Assembly (NCBI GenBank): GCA_900554835.1
Contig: USJD01000040.1
Location: 1 to 22,990 of the forward strand
Length of the DNA: 22,990 nucleotides
Origin: an uncultured Prevotella sp.
Lineage (GTDB): Bacteria > Bacteroidota > Bacteroidia > Bacteroidales > Bacteroidaceae
Direction: 5' to 3'
A program made the translations under genes and the position numbers. Every line of letters begins with the position of its first letter. Position 1 is the stretch's first letter. Below are positions 1 through 7,646 of the stretch, piece by piece. Under the pieces are notes generated by a model. It had not been told where the DNA came from. It made no database searches and saw only the letters and a list, made by a program, of their open reading frames with translations.

Positions 1-2008
1 TTGCCACGAGGATGATTCCACCCATCTTCTTCAAGTACTGCTTACCCTTTTCCCAGGTATGGCGGCCTATCGCCTTCCAGGTAGGGAAGCGGTAAGGAGG
101 CAGCTCCATCACGAATGGGGTATCTTCGCCCTTCACTACGAAACTGGCAAAGATGCGGCTCAATATCACGGCAAGGAAGATGCCGATGAGATAGAGCGAT
201 ACCATGATGAGTGAACGGTATTGGATGGCAAAGAAAGTTCCGATGACCATGATGTAGATTGGCAGACGAGCCGAACAACTCATCAATGGCAAAATCAGCA
301 TCGTAATCAGACGGGAACGGTGACTCTCGATGGTTCTCGTTGCCATCACCGCAGGTACGTTGCATCCGAATCCCATAATCAGCGGAATGAAGGATTTGCC
401 ATGCAAGCCCATCTTGTGCATCAGTTTATCCATGATGAAGGCGGCACGAGCCATGTATCCCGAATCCTCCATATAAGAGATGAAGAAATACAGAATCAGA
501 ATCTGTGGCAGGAATACAATCACGGCACCTACACCACCAATCACACCATCTACCAGCATATCCTTCACCGGTCCATCCGGCATCGTGGTACTGATGAATT
601 CTCCCAGCCATGCCACGCCGTCTTCAATCCATCCCTTAGGAATCTCACCTAACACGAAGGTGGCAGAGAACATGATGAACAGCAGGAGGATAAAGATAGG
701 GAAGCCTACATATTTATTGGTCAGGATGCTATCGATGAGGTGGGTTACCTGATAGGTATCCTTTGCCTTGCCTGGTTCATAGCCTGCTTCCTGCAATGCT
801 CCATGAATAAAACCATATTTGGCATCCATGATGGCGGTTTCACTATCTTCCAATGTCTCTTCCTTCACACGCTTGGCTGCCTCATCACGAGCTGCGAAGA
901 TTTCCTTGGCAGAGTTCAGATGACTTACGTATTCCTCGGCGTGCTTATCATTCTCCAACAACTTGATAGAAAGATATCGGGTAGAGTAGCGCTGACGGAT
1001 GGAATCATCTGCCTTCAGATACTTCTGGATATGCTCGATACCATGTTCTATCTCATGTCCGTGGTTGATGTGGATATGGCGATAGTGAGCGCTGGAATCT
1101 TCCTTGCCTTCGTAGAGTTCGATGATGGTCTCGAAGAGTTTATCTACGCCTCGGCCATTGGTAAAGACGGTAGGAATCATCGAGATACCGAAGAGTTCGC
1201 CCAGTTTGTCGTAGTCGATGTTATCGCCACGCTTCTCGGTTTCATCAAACATATTGAGGGCGCAGACCATGCGGATGTGCATATCTATCAACTGGGTTGT
1301 GAGATAGAGGTTGCGTTCCAGATTACTGGTGTCTATTACATTGATGACAATATCCGGAGTGTGCTCGATGAGCTGCTTGCGCACATAGAGTTCTTCTGGT
1401 GAATAGGCAGAAAGAGAGTAGGTGCCTGGTAAATCTACAAGATTAAAGTGATAACCGTTAAAATCGGCTTCACCAACCTTGGCATCTACGGTTACACCAC
1501 TATAGTTGCCCACACGTTCGTGAGCACCTGATGCGAAGTTGAACAATGATGTCTTACCGCAGTTAGGGTTACCCACCAAAGCTACGTTGATGACATGGTG
1601 CAAGCGCTCGGCTTCCTGTTCTGCTAAAGCCTCGTTTTCTGCAGAACTTTTTCTTTCTGCCACGAGCATCTTGTCGCCCAGCGCATTTTCGTCGCTATCG
1701 TTTGTATTGATAGTTTGTGAGTCAATTACTTGCTGTCTATCTTCTGCATCTGCATGATTCAGTTCTTTATTGTTTTTTGCCTCGTCAATAGAAACTACTT
1801 CTATGTGGTCAGCCTCACTATGTCTGAGTGATACCTCATAGCCCATGATTTTGTATTTCACCGGATCTTGCAGTGGAGCATTGAGGAGTACGTCCACTTT
1901 TTTCCCTTTGATAAAACCCATCTCGATGACTCTCTTGCGGAAGCCACCGTGACCGGAAACTTTGACGATGACGCCACTTTCTCCTGTTTTGAGTTCTGAT
2001 AATTTCAT
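1..2008 (-). CDS. feoB: FeoA-FeoB fusion ferrous iron transporter (3' end cut by window edge)
   Basis: GTP-dependent inner-membrane Fe(II) importer. The ATG at 2006-2008 opens a frame that stays open to base 1, giving 669 codons; the C-terminal membrane helices lie outside the window. Residues 1-75 form a FeoA (SH3-like) domain beginning MKLSELKTGE. A charged linker spans about 76-138. The FeoB G domain follows, with G1 motif GNPNCGKTS at 146-154 and DLPGTYSLS as G3. The membrane part contains the conserved GFGCNVPAVMATR segment, and the last visible residues WEKGKQYLKKMGGIILVA are typical of FeoB. Bacteroidota commonly fuse FeoA to FeoB, and such proteins are usually a little over 800 aa, so about one fifth is missing. 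It lies downstream of secA but is separated from it by a terminator and carries its own -7 element at 2102-2109. Identification is firm; iron regulation cannot be read from the sequence. Confidence 0.96.
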   Translation of the reverse strand, partial: MKLSELKTGESGVIVKVSGHGGFRKRVIEMGFIKGKKVDVLLNAPLQDPVKYKIMGYEVSLRHSEADHIEVVSIDEAKNNKELNHADAEDRQQVIDSQTINTNDSDENALGDKMLVAERKSSAENEALAEQEAERLHHVINVALVGNPNCGKTSLFNFASGAHERVGNYSGVTVDAKVGEADFNGYHFNLVDLPGTYSLSAYSPEELYVRKQLIEHTPDIVINVIDTSNLERNLYLTTQLIDMHIRMVCALNMFDETEKRGDNIDYDKLGELFGISMIPTVFTNGRGVDKLFETIIELYEGKEDSSAHYRHIHINHGHEIEHGIEHIQKYLKADDSIRQRYSTRYLSIKLLENDKHAEEYVSHLNSAKEIFAARDEAAKRVKEETLEDSETAIMDAKYGFIHGALQEAGYEPGKAKDTYQVTHLIDSILTNKYVGFPIFILLLFIMFSATFVLGEIPKGWIEDGVAWLGEFISTTMPDGPVKDMLVDGVIGGVGAVIVFLPQILILYFFISYMEDSGYMARAAFIMDKLMHKMGLHGKSFIPLIMGFGCNVPAVMATRTIESHRSRLITMLILPLMSCSARLPIYIMVIGTFFAIQYRSLIMVSLYLIGIFLAVILSRIFASFVVKGEDTPFVMELPPYRFPTWKAIGRHTWEKGKQYLKKMGGIILVA

Positions 2009-2101
2009 CGTATATTCATTTTATAATTCTTAGATTGTGTCTTTTCTTTGACGAAAAGTCATCCTCATCTTTGTTTATTTTTCTTTTTCTCTTTTCGTTT
2101 G

Positions 2102-2109
2102 CAAAATTA
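2102..2109 (-). promoter_or_regulatory. Putative -7 element of the feoAB promoter
   Basis: Read leftward the bases give TAATTTTG, an exact match to the Bacteroidota -7 form TAnnTTTG. It lies about 93 bases upstream of the feoAB start and below the secA terminator, so feoAB can be transcribed independently. I could not find a convincing TTTG -33 box at 19-21 bases. The predicted leader contains a weak hairpin (2038-2061, CTTTTC pairing with GAAAAG). Confidence 0.45.
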
Positions 2110-2149
2110 CTAATAATTATTTCAACTCAGTTGTAAACATGTCATTAAA

Positions 2150-2196
2150 TAAAAAAAATACCAAGAAATGATGAGAGTATCATCAATTCTTGGTAT
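2150..2196 (-). terminator. Intrinsic terminator of secA
   Basis: Inverted repeat ATACCAAGAA (2158-2167) / TTCTTGGTAT (2187-2196), with an inner TGATGA/TCATCA pair that extends the stem. Read leftward, the hairpin is followed at once by a run of Ts (the A tract at 2151-2157). It starts about 75 bases after the secA stop and ends its transcript before the feoAB promoter. Confidence 0.85.
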
Positions 2197-2270
2197 TCTT
2201 ATCATTATTTCTGATGATGTGTACCCCTTATACCTTATTATATATATAAGAGCATCACCATTTCTTGTGA

Positions 2271-5200
2271 TTACAAGTTTCTGCCGTGGCAGTTCTTGAA
2301 CTTCTTGCCGCTGCCGCATGGACATGGATCGTTTGGACGAGGCATGCGCTCTGCACGGTAAGGAGTGCGGTTTGCCTGACTTGCGCCTTCACGAGTGTCT
2401 TGGTTGGCTGCAGCCTGTTGAGCAGCACGCTCTGCACGTTCACGCTCTTCGTCAATGTCAACCTTAGACTCTACATAGTTCTGCTGTGTAGGCTGTTCAG
2501 GAGCAGCCTCTTGTACAGGCTGTTGTTCCATCACAGGAATCTGACCACGCATCAGGATGCTTGAAATACGATCGTACATCTCGTTGATCATTGCGTCCCA
2601 GATCTTGGCACTCTCCAGTTTGTAGATCAACAATGGATCCTTCTGCTCGTAGCTGGCGTTCTGTACAGAGTGACGGAGTTCGTCCAGTTTGCGGAGATTC
2701 TCTTTCCAGTCATCATCAATGATATGGAGCAAGACGCTCTTCTCGAATTCCTTCACAACACTCTTAGCCTCAGACTCGTAAGCTTCCTTGAGGTTGCATG
2801 GAATCTGGTACATACGCTTACCATCTGTCAATGGCACCATGATGCGCTCGTACATTGCACCCTGGTCTTCAAATACTTGCTTGATGATAGGGAATGCAGT
2901 AGCCTGAATGCGGTCTGTCTTGCGCTTGAAAGATGCCATTGCCTCCTGGAATGCACGCTCTGCCAAATCTTCACGTCTGCCAGATTCGTATTCTTCCTCG
3001 GTAAATGGAATCTCCATAGCCAGAACCTTGAGGAACTCTTCCTTTGCACCATCGAAATCATTGTTATTGATGATATTCAAGCAGCGGTCCCAAATAATGT
3101 TGGTGATATCCATGCCGATACGCTCACCCATCAAGGCGTGACGACGCTTTTCATAGATAACGGTACGCTGACGGTTCATCACGTCATCATACTCCAGGAG
3201 GTGCTTACGGATACCGAAGTTGTTTTCCTCAACCTTGCGCTGGGCACGCTCGATGCTCTTGCTGATCATAGGACTCTCGATACGCTCGCCATCCTCGAAA
3301 CCAAGACGGTCCATTACCTTTGCAATACGTTCAGAAGCAAACAGACGCATCAGCTTATCTTCCAATGATACATAGAATACTGATGAACCTGGGTCACCCT
3401 GACGACCTGCACGACCACGGAGCTGACGGTCAACACGACGGCTCTCATGACGTTCTGTACCGATGATAGCAAGACCACCAGCAGCCTTTACTTCTGGAGT
3501 CAACTTGATATCGGTACCACGACCTGCCATGTTGGTAGCGATGGTTACGGCACCCTTGCCATTTGTAGAGCGACCTGCTTCGGCAACAATCTGAGCCTCC
3601 TGCTGGTGCAACTTAGCGTTCAACACGTTATGAGGAATGTTGCGCATCTTCAGCATCTTGCTCAGCAACTCTGAGATTTCTACAGATGTTGTACCTACCA
3701 AGACAGGGCGACCAGCATTGCGCATTTCTTCAATCTCATCGATGACGGCACGATACTTCTCACGGGCAGTCTTATAGACGCGGTCATCCAAGTCGTGACG
3801 TGCAATAGGGCGGTTGGTAGGAATCTCAACTACGTCGAGTTTGTAAATATCCCAGAACTCACCAGCTTCTGTACTTGCAGTACCGGTCATACCAGAGAGC
3901 TTATGGTACATACGGAAATAGTTCTGGAGTGTAATAGTTGCGAAAGTCTGAGTAGCAGCCTCAACCCTTACATGTTCCTTAGCTTCAATAGCCTGGTGCA
4001 AGCCATCGCTCCAGCGACGACCTTCCATGATACGACCAGTCTGCTCATCGACAATCTTTACTTCGCCATCCATGACAACATATTCGTCGTCCTTATTAAA
4101 CATGGTATAAGCTTTCAGCAACTGCTGAAGTGTGTGAACTCGTTCACTCTGTACACCATAGTGTGCCAACATCTCGTCTTTCTTGTCGAGACGCTCCTGG
4201 TCAGAGATGTCTGTGCGAGCTTCCAACTCACTCATTTCTGTAGTGATATCAGGCAATACGAAAAGTTCCTTATCGTTAACCTGTTTTGCCAACCAGTCTG
4301 TACCCTTGTCGGTGAGGTCGGCTGAATTCAATTTCTCATCTACCACGAAATACAAAGGCTCTACAGCCTTAGGCATCTCACGGTTGTTGTTAGCCATGTA
4401 GTATTCCTCGGTCTTCAACAAACCAGCCTTGATACCTTCCTCAGAAAGGTACTTGATCAATGGCTTATTCTTAGGCAATGCCTTGAATGAACGGTAAAGA
4501 GCCAAGAAACCTGCCTCAAGTATTTCCTGATTTTTGGTCTTTTGTCCTTCGCTAATCTTCTGCTTAGCTTCAGCGAGCAATTCTGTTGCCTGTTTGCGCT
4601 GTACTTCATAGAGGCGTTCTACCAATGGCTGGTATTCCTCAAACATCTGATCGTCACCCTTAGGGATTGGACCGGAAATGATAAGTGGGGTACGGGCATC
4701 GTCAATCAAAACGGAGTCAACCTCATCGACGATGGCATAGTTGTGCTGGCGCTGTACCAAGTCTGCAGGACTTGTTGCCATATTGTCGCGCAAATAGTCG
4801 AAACCAAACTCATTGTTTGTACCAAAGGTGATATCTGCCAAATATGCTTTGCGACGCTCGTCAGAATTAGGACGATGCTTGTCGATGCAATCTACAGAAA
4901 GACCATTGAACATATAGAGAGGTCCCATCCACTCAGAGTCACGCTTTGCCAAGTAATCATTGACAGTAACGACATGTACACCATTGCCAGTTAAGGCATT
5001 CAGGAATACAGGACAGGTACCAACGAGTGTCTTACCCTCACCGGTAGCCATCTCGGCAATCTTACCTTGATGCAAAACGACACCACCGAAGAGCTGAACA
5101 TCGTAGTGAACCATTTCCCATTTCAGGTCGTTACCACCTGCTGTCCAATGGTTGTGATAGATAGCCTTATCTCCATCAATGGTGATGAAGTCATTCTTAG

Positions 5201-5624
5201 GGTCTGCTGCCAACTCACGGTCAAAATCAGTAGCTGTAACGATGGTCTCCTCGTTTTCTGCAAAACGGCGAGCTGTATCCTCTACAATACTGAATGCAGT
5301 AGGGAGCACTTCATTGAGGGCAATCTCATATTTATCAAGTGCTTCTTTCTCCAACTTATCAATCTGGTTGAAGATACCTTCACGTTCGTCAATAGGAGTT
5401 TCTTCTATCTTAGCCTTGAGTTCTGCTATCTTAGCTTTCTCCTCGTTGGCATACTCCTGTACATACTTCTGGATTTCTTTTGTCTTAGCACGAAGCTCGT
5501 CATTGCTCAAGGCCTTGATATTAGGATATTCTGCCTTGATTTTCTCTACGATTGGCTGAATCAACTTCATGTCGCGAGTTGATTTGTTGCCAAACAATGA
5601 CTGAAGAATTTTGTTAAAGTTCAT
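2271..5624 (-). CDS. secA: Preprotein translocase ATPase SecA
   Basis: Motor ATPase that drives unfolded preproteins through SecYEG across the inner membrane. It has 1117 residues against about 900 in E. coli. Walker A MATGEGKT lies at 192-199 and the DEVD Walker B box at 300-303, followed by RTPLIISGP. Further on, MTGTA and the helicase signatures NMAGRGTDIKL and GRAGRQGDPGSS mark NBD2. The extra length is mainly a helical, Lys/Glu-rich insertion after NBD1 (roughly residues 325-470), which is usual for SecA of this phylum, plus a Gln/Ala/Glu-rich linker. The C-terminal zinc tail CPCGSGKKFKNCH carries Cys1101, Cys1103, Cys1112 and His1113 and normally contacts SecB or ribosomes. The gene has its own promoter and terminator and so appears monocistronic. 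Several long open frames on the opposite strand are shadows of this gene. Confidence 0.99.
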   Translation of the reverse strand: MNFNKILQSLFGNKSTRDMKLIQPIVEKIKAEYPNIKALSNDELRAKTKEIQKYVQEYANEEKAKIAELKAKIEETPIDEREGIFNQIDKLEKEALDKYEIALNEVLPTAFSIVEDTARRFAENEETIVTATDFDRELAADPKNDFITIDGDKAIYHNHWTAGGNDLKWEMVHYDVQLFGGVVLHQGKIAEMATGEGKTLVGTCPVFLNALTGNGVHVVTVNDYLAKRDSEWMGPLYMFNGLSVDCIDKHRPNSDERRKAYLADITFGTNNEFGFDYLRDNMATSPADLVQRQHNYAIVDEVDSVLIDDARTPLIISGPIPKGDDQMFEEYQPLVERLYEVQRKQATELLAEAKQKISEGQKTKNQEILEAGFLALYRSFKALPKNKPLIKYLSEEGIKAGLLKTEEYYMANNNREMPKAVEPLYFVVDEKLNSADLTDKGTDWLAKQVNDKELFVLPDITTEMSELEARTDISDQERLDKKDEMLAHYGVQSERVHTLQQLLKAYTMFNKDDEYVVMDGEVKIVDEQTGRIMEGRRWSDGLHQAIEAKEHVRVEAATQTFATITLQNYFRMYHKLSGMTGTASTEAGEFWDIYKLDVVEIPTNRPIARHDLDDRVYKTAREKYRAVIDEIEEMRNAGRPVLVGTTSVEISELLSKMLKMRNIPHNVLNAKLHQQEAQIVAEAGRSTNGKGAVTIATNMAGRGTDIKLTPEVKAAGGLAIIGTERHESRRVDRQLRGRAGRQGDPGSSVFYVSLEDKLMRLFASERIAKVMDRLGFEDGERIESPMISKSIERAQRKVEENNFGIRKHLLEYDDVMNRQRTVIYEKRRHALMGERIGMDITNIIWDRCLNIINNNDFDGAKEEFLKVLAMEIPFTEEEYESGRREDLAERAFQEAMASFKRKTDRIQATAFPIIKQVFEDQGAMYERIMVPLTDGKRMYQIPCNLKEAYESEAKSVVKEFEKSVLLHIIDDDWKENLRKLDELRHSVQNASYEQKDPLLIYKLESAKIWDAMINEMYDRISSILMRGQIPVMEQQPVQEAAPEQPTQQNYVESKVDIDEERERAERAAQQAAANQDTREGASQANRTPYRAERMPRPNDPCPCGSGKKFKNCHGRNL

Positions 5625-5654
5625 TGTTATATTTATTTTTTTGTTATTCGAAAT

Positions 5655-5693
5655 TTATCGGGAGTAATTGAAAATAAAGGAGTTATGAGTCAT
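5655..5693 (-). other. Possible 12-codon leader ORF upstream of secA
   Basis: An ATG at 5691-5693 begins a 12-residue frame, MTHNSFIFNYSR, ending in TAA 30 bases before the secA start. It lies inside the predicted secA leader and starts two bases after the palindrome at 5696-5709. No ribosome binding site is evident, and a frame this short can arise by chance. It is listed because secA is controlled through a leader peptide in some bacteria (SecM, for example), not because translation is shown. Confidence 0.15.
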
Positions 5694-5695
5694 TT

Positions 5696-5709
5696 GACAA
5701 GTACTTGTC
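5696..5709. promoter_or_regulatory. Perfect 14-bp palindrome in the secA leader
   Basis: GACAAGTACTTGTC is identical to its reverse complement. It sits about 45-60 bases downstream of the secA -7 element and 71 bases upstream of the start codon. It could be an operator for a dimeric DNA-binding protein. With no loop it is less suited to act as an RNA hairpin. No regulator is identified. Confidence 0.35.
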
Positions 5710-5755
5710 GCACTCTTTTTCTCTATTTCTTTCTCCACATTATATTTATTGTCTG

Positions 5756-5787
5756 CAAATTTACAAAAAATATCTGTAAATCAGCAA
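5756..5787 (-). promoter_or_regulatory. Putative secA promoter
   Basis: Read leftward, a TTG (5787-5785) is followed after 21 bases by TAAATTTG (5763-5756), matching the Bacteroidota -33/-7 arrangement. It gives a leader of about 125 bases and separates secA from the upstream minus-strand genes. Confidence 0.5.
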
Positions 5788-5809
5788 TGTTTTGTTAATT
5801 AATGCTCGT

Positions 5810-5853
5810 TTGCAAGTGATATTTGTGAGATTCTGTCCTTATATGACTTGCAA
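5810..5853. repeat. 13-bp inverted repeat behind the small exported-protein gene
   Basis: TTGCAAGTGATAT (5810-5822) and ATATGACTTGCAA (5841-5853) are complementary except for one mismatch, with an 18-base spacer. It begins six bases after the stop of the 5859-6221 gene, as a 3' mRNA structure would. No T run follows it in the leftward direction, so it is not a typical intrinsic terminator. Confidence 0.4.
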
Positions 5854-5858
5854 TGGGA

Positions 5859-6221
5859 TTAAAAACAATCAGGTCCTCGAATAACAATACTACCATAAGG
5901 AGCCTTGTATTTATGCTCCAGAATAGGGTGGAAATAAATATTAAAATGAATGTCTGTCAGAATGTCAGAAGTATCTGCAGTTAATGAAGCAGATACTGAG
6001 TGAAACTGAGGTCTTGAATGGTTTTCATCAGAGGCTTCTTTAATAGCCTTGATGACGTAGAGAATGTCTTCCTCTAATGCCTTCGCCTCAGGTTGCTGGA
6101 TAAATTCGTCATAGGATATATCTGTCAGCGCAAACTTCAGTGCCTGCTGATAAGTCTGCGCTTCCATGCCTGTTGCCGCTAAGACAACCAGGAGGGCGGT
6201 AATATATCTGTTGACAATCAT
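5859..6221 (-). CDS. Small exported protein of unknown function
   Basis: 120 residues that I do not assign to a family. The N-terminus MIVNRYITALLVVLAATGMEA followed by QTYQQAL is a clear Sec signal peptide, with likely cleavage around residue 21 and no lipobox Cys, so the mature protein of about 100 residues should be periplasmic or secreted. The mature part begins with an acidic helical stretch (EEDILYVIKAIKEASDENH) and ends in an aromatic, probably beta-rich segment (HFNIYFHPI, YGSIVIRG) with a single Cys next to the C-terminus. The start lies 19 bases after the lnb stop in the same direction with no terminator between, so the two are probably co-transcribed. A 13-bp inverted repeat follows the stop. 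It could be an accessory of lipoprotein or envelope processing, but only position suggests this. Confidence 0.75.
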   Translation of the reverse strand: MIVNRYITALLVVLAATGMEAQTYQQALKFALTDISYDEFIQQPEAKALEEDILYVIKAIKEASDENHSRPQFHSVSASLTADTSDILTDIHFNIYFHPILEHKYKAPYGSIVIRGPDCF

Positions 6222-6240
6222 AAATCCTAATTTATTTTAT

Positions 6241-7548
6241 TTATTTGTTTAATTGCTTTTTCTGTTTACTGAGATCATATACAACTGATCTTATGACATA
6301 TCTCATCAGCAAAGATAATGCCAAAATTTCCATTCCGTCTGCGTAGTGCTGCCAGATTTGCATAAAGAGGGAGATGAAAAGAAGTATTCCCCATACATTA
6401 TAGTACCAATATATTTTACCTTTATACAGTTTTCTGCAGGTTTTCCATGCAAAGATGAGATTGAGTGGATTCAATATCAAAATCTGGAAATTGATCTGAA
6501 CGGTAGGGTGCTCAGAGAACATCATCGCCAGAAGGATAAATCCTGGAATACCTGTAAGTATCAGTAGGGTCATATCTAACCACCAGAAGTTCTTTCGCTT
6601 GAAGACTTCTAAGATGGATAACGAGAATATGACTGCGCCCAAAGCGAGTGCTACTCTGAAAGGTGTGATGCTTTCGCTTTCTGTTGCGTGGTCTGCTTGT
6701 ACCGGTATCAGGTAGAATGTACTATCTACTAATTTGATATATCTTGTTTTAGTTGGATATACTTCTGCCATCGTTTTTTGAACGGTAGTGTCCTTTCTCG
6801 CTTCTGTAGCAAAGTCCTTACTGAGGTTTTCAGGCAGGAACTCCCATTCTTGTTTACTGATAGGGCGGTCTGCCATGAATCCTAAAAGTAAATCATTCCC
6901 GAATCTGGCCCATTTGTGATTCCCGTTCAGGCGATGGATTTCTTTTCGGTAGGTTGATTGGGCATCAACGTCCTTGAAGTCTGTAGTATGTTGCCCGAGA
7001 TTTCTGATAATCATATCACGGGCTCTGGTAGTACAGTTGTCAAAGAAGAAATTGTAGCGGTAAGTGCGATTTTCTTCTTTATTATTCTCGTCAATAGCAG
7101 AGAGAATCTTTATCTTCTCCTCTCTGGTGAGTGCCAGTCTTTGTTGTCTTACCCATCTTCCTTCGCTTGAATATTCTGCTATGAAATGCTCCATAGGGAA
7201 TATACCTATCTGATAGTCGGTCATGCCGAATACAAACCGGAGAATGAAAAAGTCCTGCTTAAAGGAGAACATTCCCCAGTTGACTGCCAAGTCTGTGCCG
7301 TGGACATGATCTTCGATGCGAAGGGCGGTGTGTCCATAGTATGACCATACTTCTTGTCCTGGTCCGCAAGTCAGGAGAGATATATCTACAGAGTCGAGCC
7401 AAGCTTGTGACTCTGGGGATGACATATAGTTTCTCTCAGAATTTTCATTCGGTTTGTTTTCCTGAAAATCCTGTGCGTTAGCCAAACTCGTTAAATTGAT
7501 TAACAAAACGGCTAAAAAAGCTCTAAAAATATACTTAAATCGTTTCAC
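6241..7548 (-). CDS. lnb: Lnb-type lipoprotein N-acyltransferase (DUF4105 protein with five C-terminal helices)
   Basis: Numbered from the GTG at 7546-7548, the protein has 435 residues. Residues 1-25 (MKRFKYIFRAFLAVLL...ANA) form a canonical signal peptide. Residues about 50-290 are the periplasmic DUF4105/Lnb N-terminal domain, with LLTCGPG (Cys61), YGHTALRI (His73) and FFDNCTTRARD (Cys172); Cys172 and His73 are the probable catalytic pair. Five hydrophobic helices follow at roughly 295-315, 322-344, 349-369, 382-402 and 405-425. Periplasmic domain plus five helices is the organisation of Lnb, which N-acylates the lipid-bearing cysteine of lipoproteins in Bacteroides and replaces Lnt there. 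The family link is recalled knowledge, not a search result. A TTG at 7575 would add nine residues but gives a worse signal peptide. A -7 element overlaps this region. Function is likely but untested in this strain. Confidence 0.8.
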   Translation of the reverse strand: MKRFKYIFRAFLAVLLINLTSLANAQDFQENKPNENSERNYMSSPESQAWLDSVDISLLTCGPGQEVWSYYGHTALRIEDHVHGTDLAVNWGMFSFKQDFFILRFVFGMTDYQIGIFPMEHFIAEYSSEGRWVRQQRLALTREEKIKILSAIDENNKEENRTYRYNFFFDNCTTRARDMIIRNLGQHTTDFKDVDAQSTYRKEIHRLNGNHKWARFGNDLLLGFMADRPISKQEWEFLPENLSKDFATEARKDTTVQKTMAEVYPTKTRYIKLVDSTFYLIPVQADHATESESITPFRVALALGAVIFSLSILEVFKRKNFWWLDMTLLILTGIPGFILLAMMFSEHPTVQINFQILILNPLNLIFAWKTCRKLYKGKIYWYYNVWGILLFISLFMQIWQHYADGMEILALSLLMRYVIRSVVYDLSKQKKQLNK

Positions 7549-7552
7549 GATG

Positions 7553-7560
7553 CAAAAATA
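7553..7560 (-). promoter_or_regulatory. Putative -7 element just before lnb
   Basis: Read leftward the bases are TATTTTTG, an exact TAnnTTTG match, only four bases before the preferred GTG start. Initiation here would give an almost leaderless mRNA. I did not find a good -33 box. The match could be chance in AT-rich DNA. Confidence 0.3.
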
Positions 7561-7605
7561 CCTTATTATTTTCAATTATCCTTCTTTTTTCTAATTTTTT
7601 TTTAA

Positions 7606-7613
7606 TACTTTTG
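7606..7613 (+). promoter_or_regulatory. Putative -7 element for the barrel protein/lptC operon
   Basis: TACTTTTG followed by C matches TAnnTTTG. The position predicts a transcript start near 7618 and a leader of about 30 bases before the ATG at 7647. The -33 region is only a T run (7585-7590). It is divergent from the lnb start region, with 98 bases between the two start codons. Confidence 0.45.
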
Positions 7614-7646
7614 CACTCTGAATATAAATTTGAATGATAATTATCA

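Noticed and set aside
221..1402. Plus-strand open frames opposite feoAB (221-652, 740-1402)
   Set aside because: Antisense shadow; the minus-strand frame encodes clear FeoB motifs across the whole stretch.
2038..2061. Riboswitch in the feoAB leader
   Set aside because: Only a weak six-pair hairpin is present, with no known riboswitch architecture.
2670..5582. Long plus-strand open frames opposite secA (2670-3368, 3795-4325, 4542-4994, 5067-5582)
   Set aside because: They lie wholly inside secA on the other strand, have odd Cys/His-rich composition, and have no start signals; codon shadow of a conserved gene.
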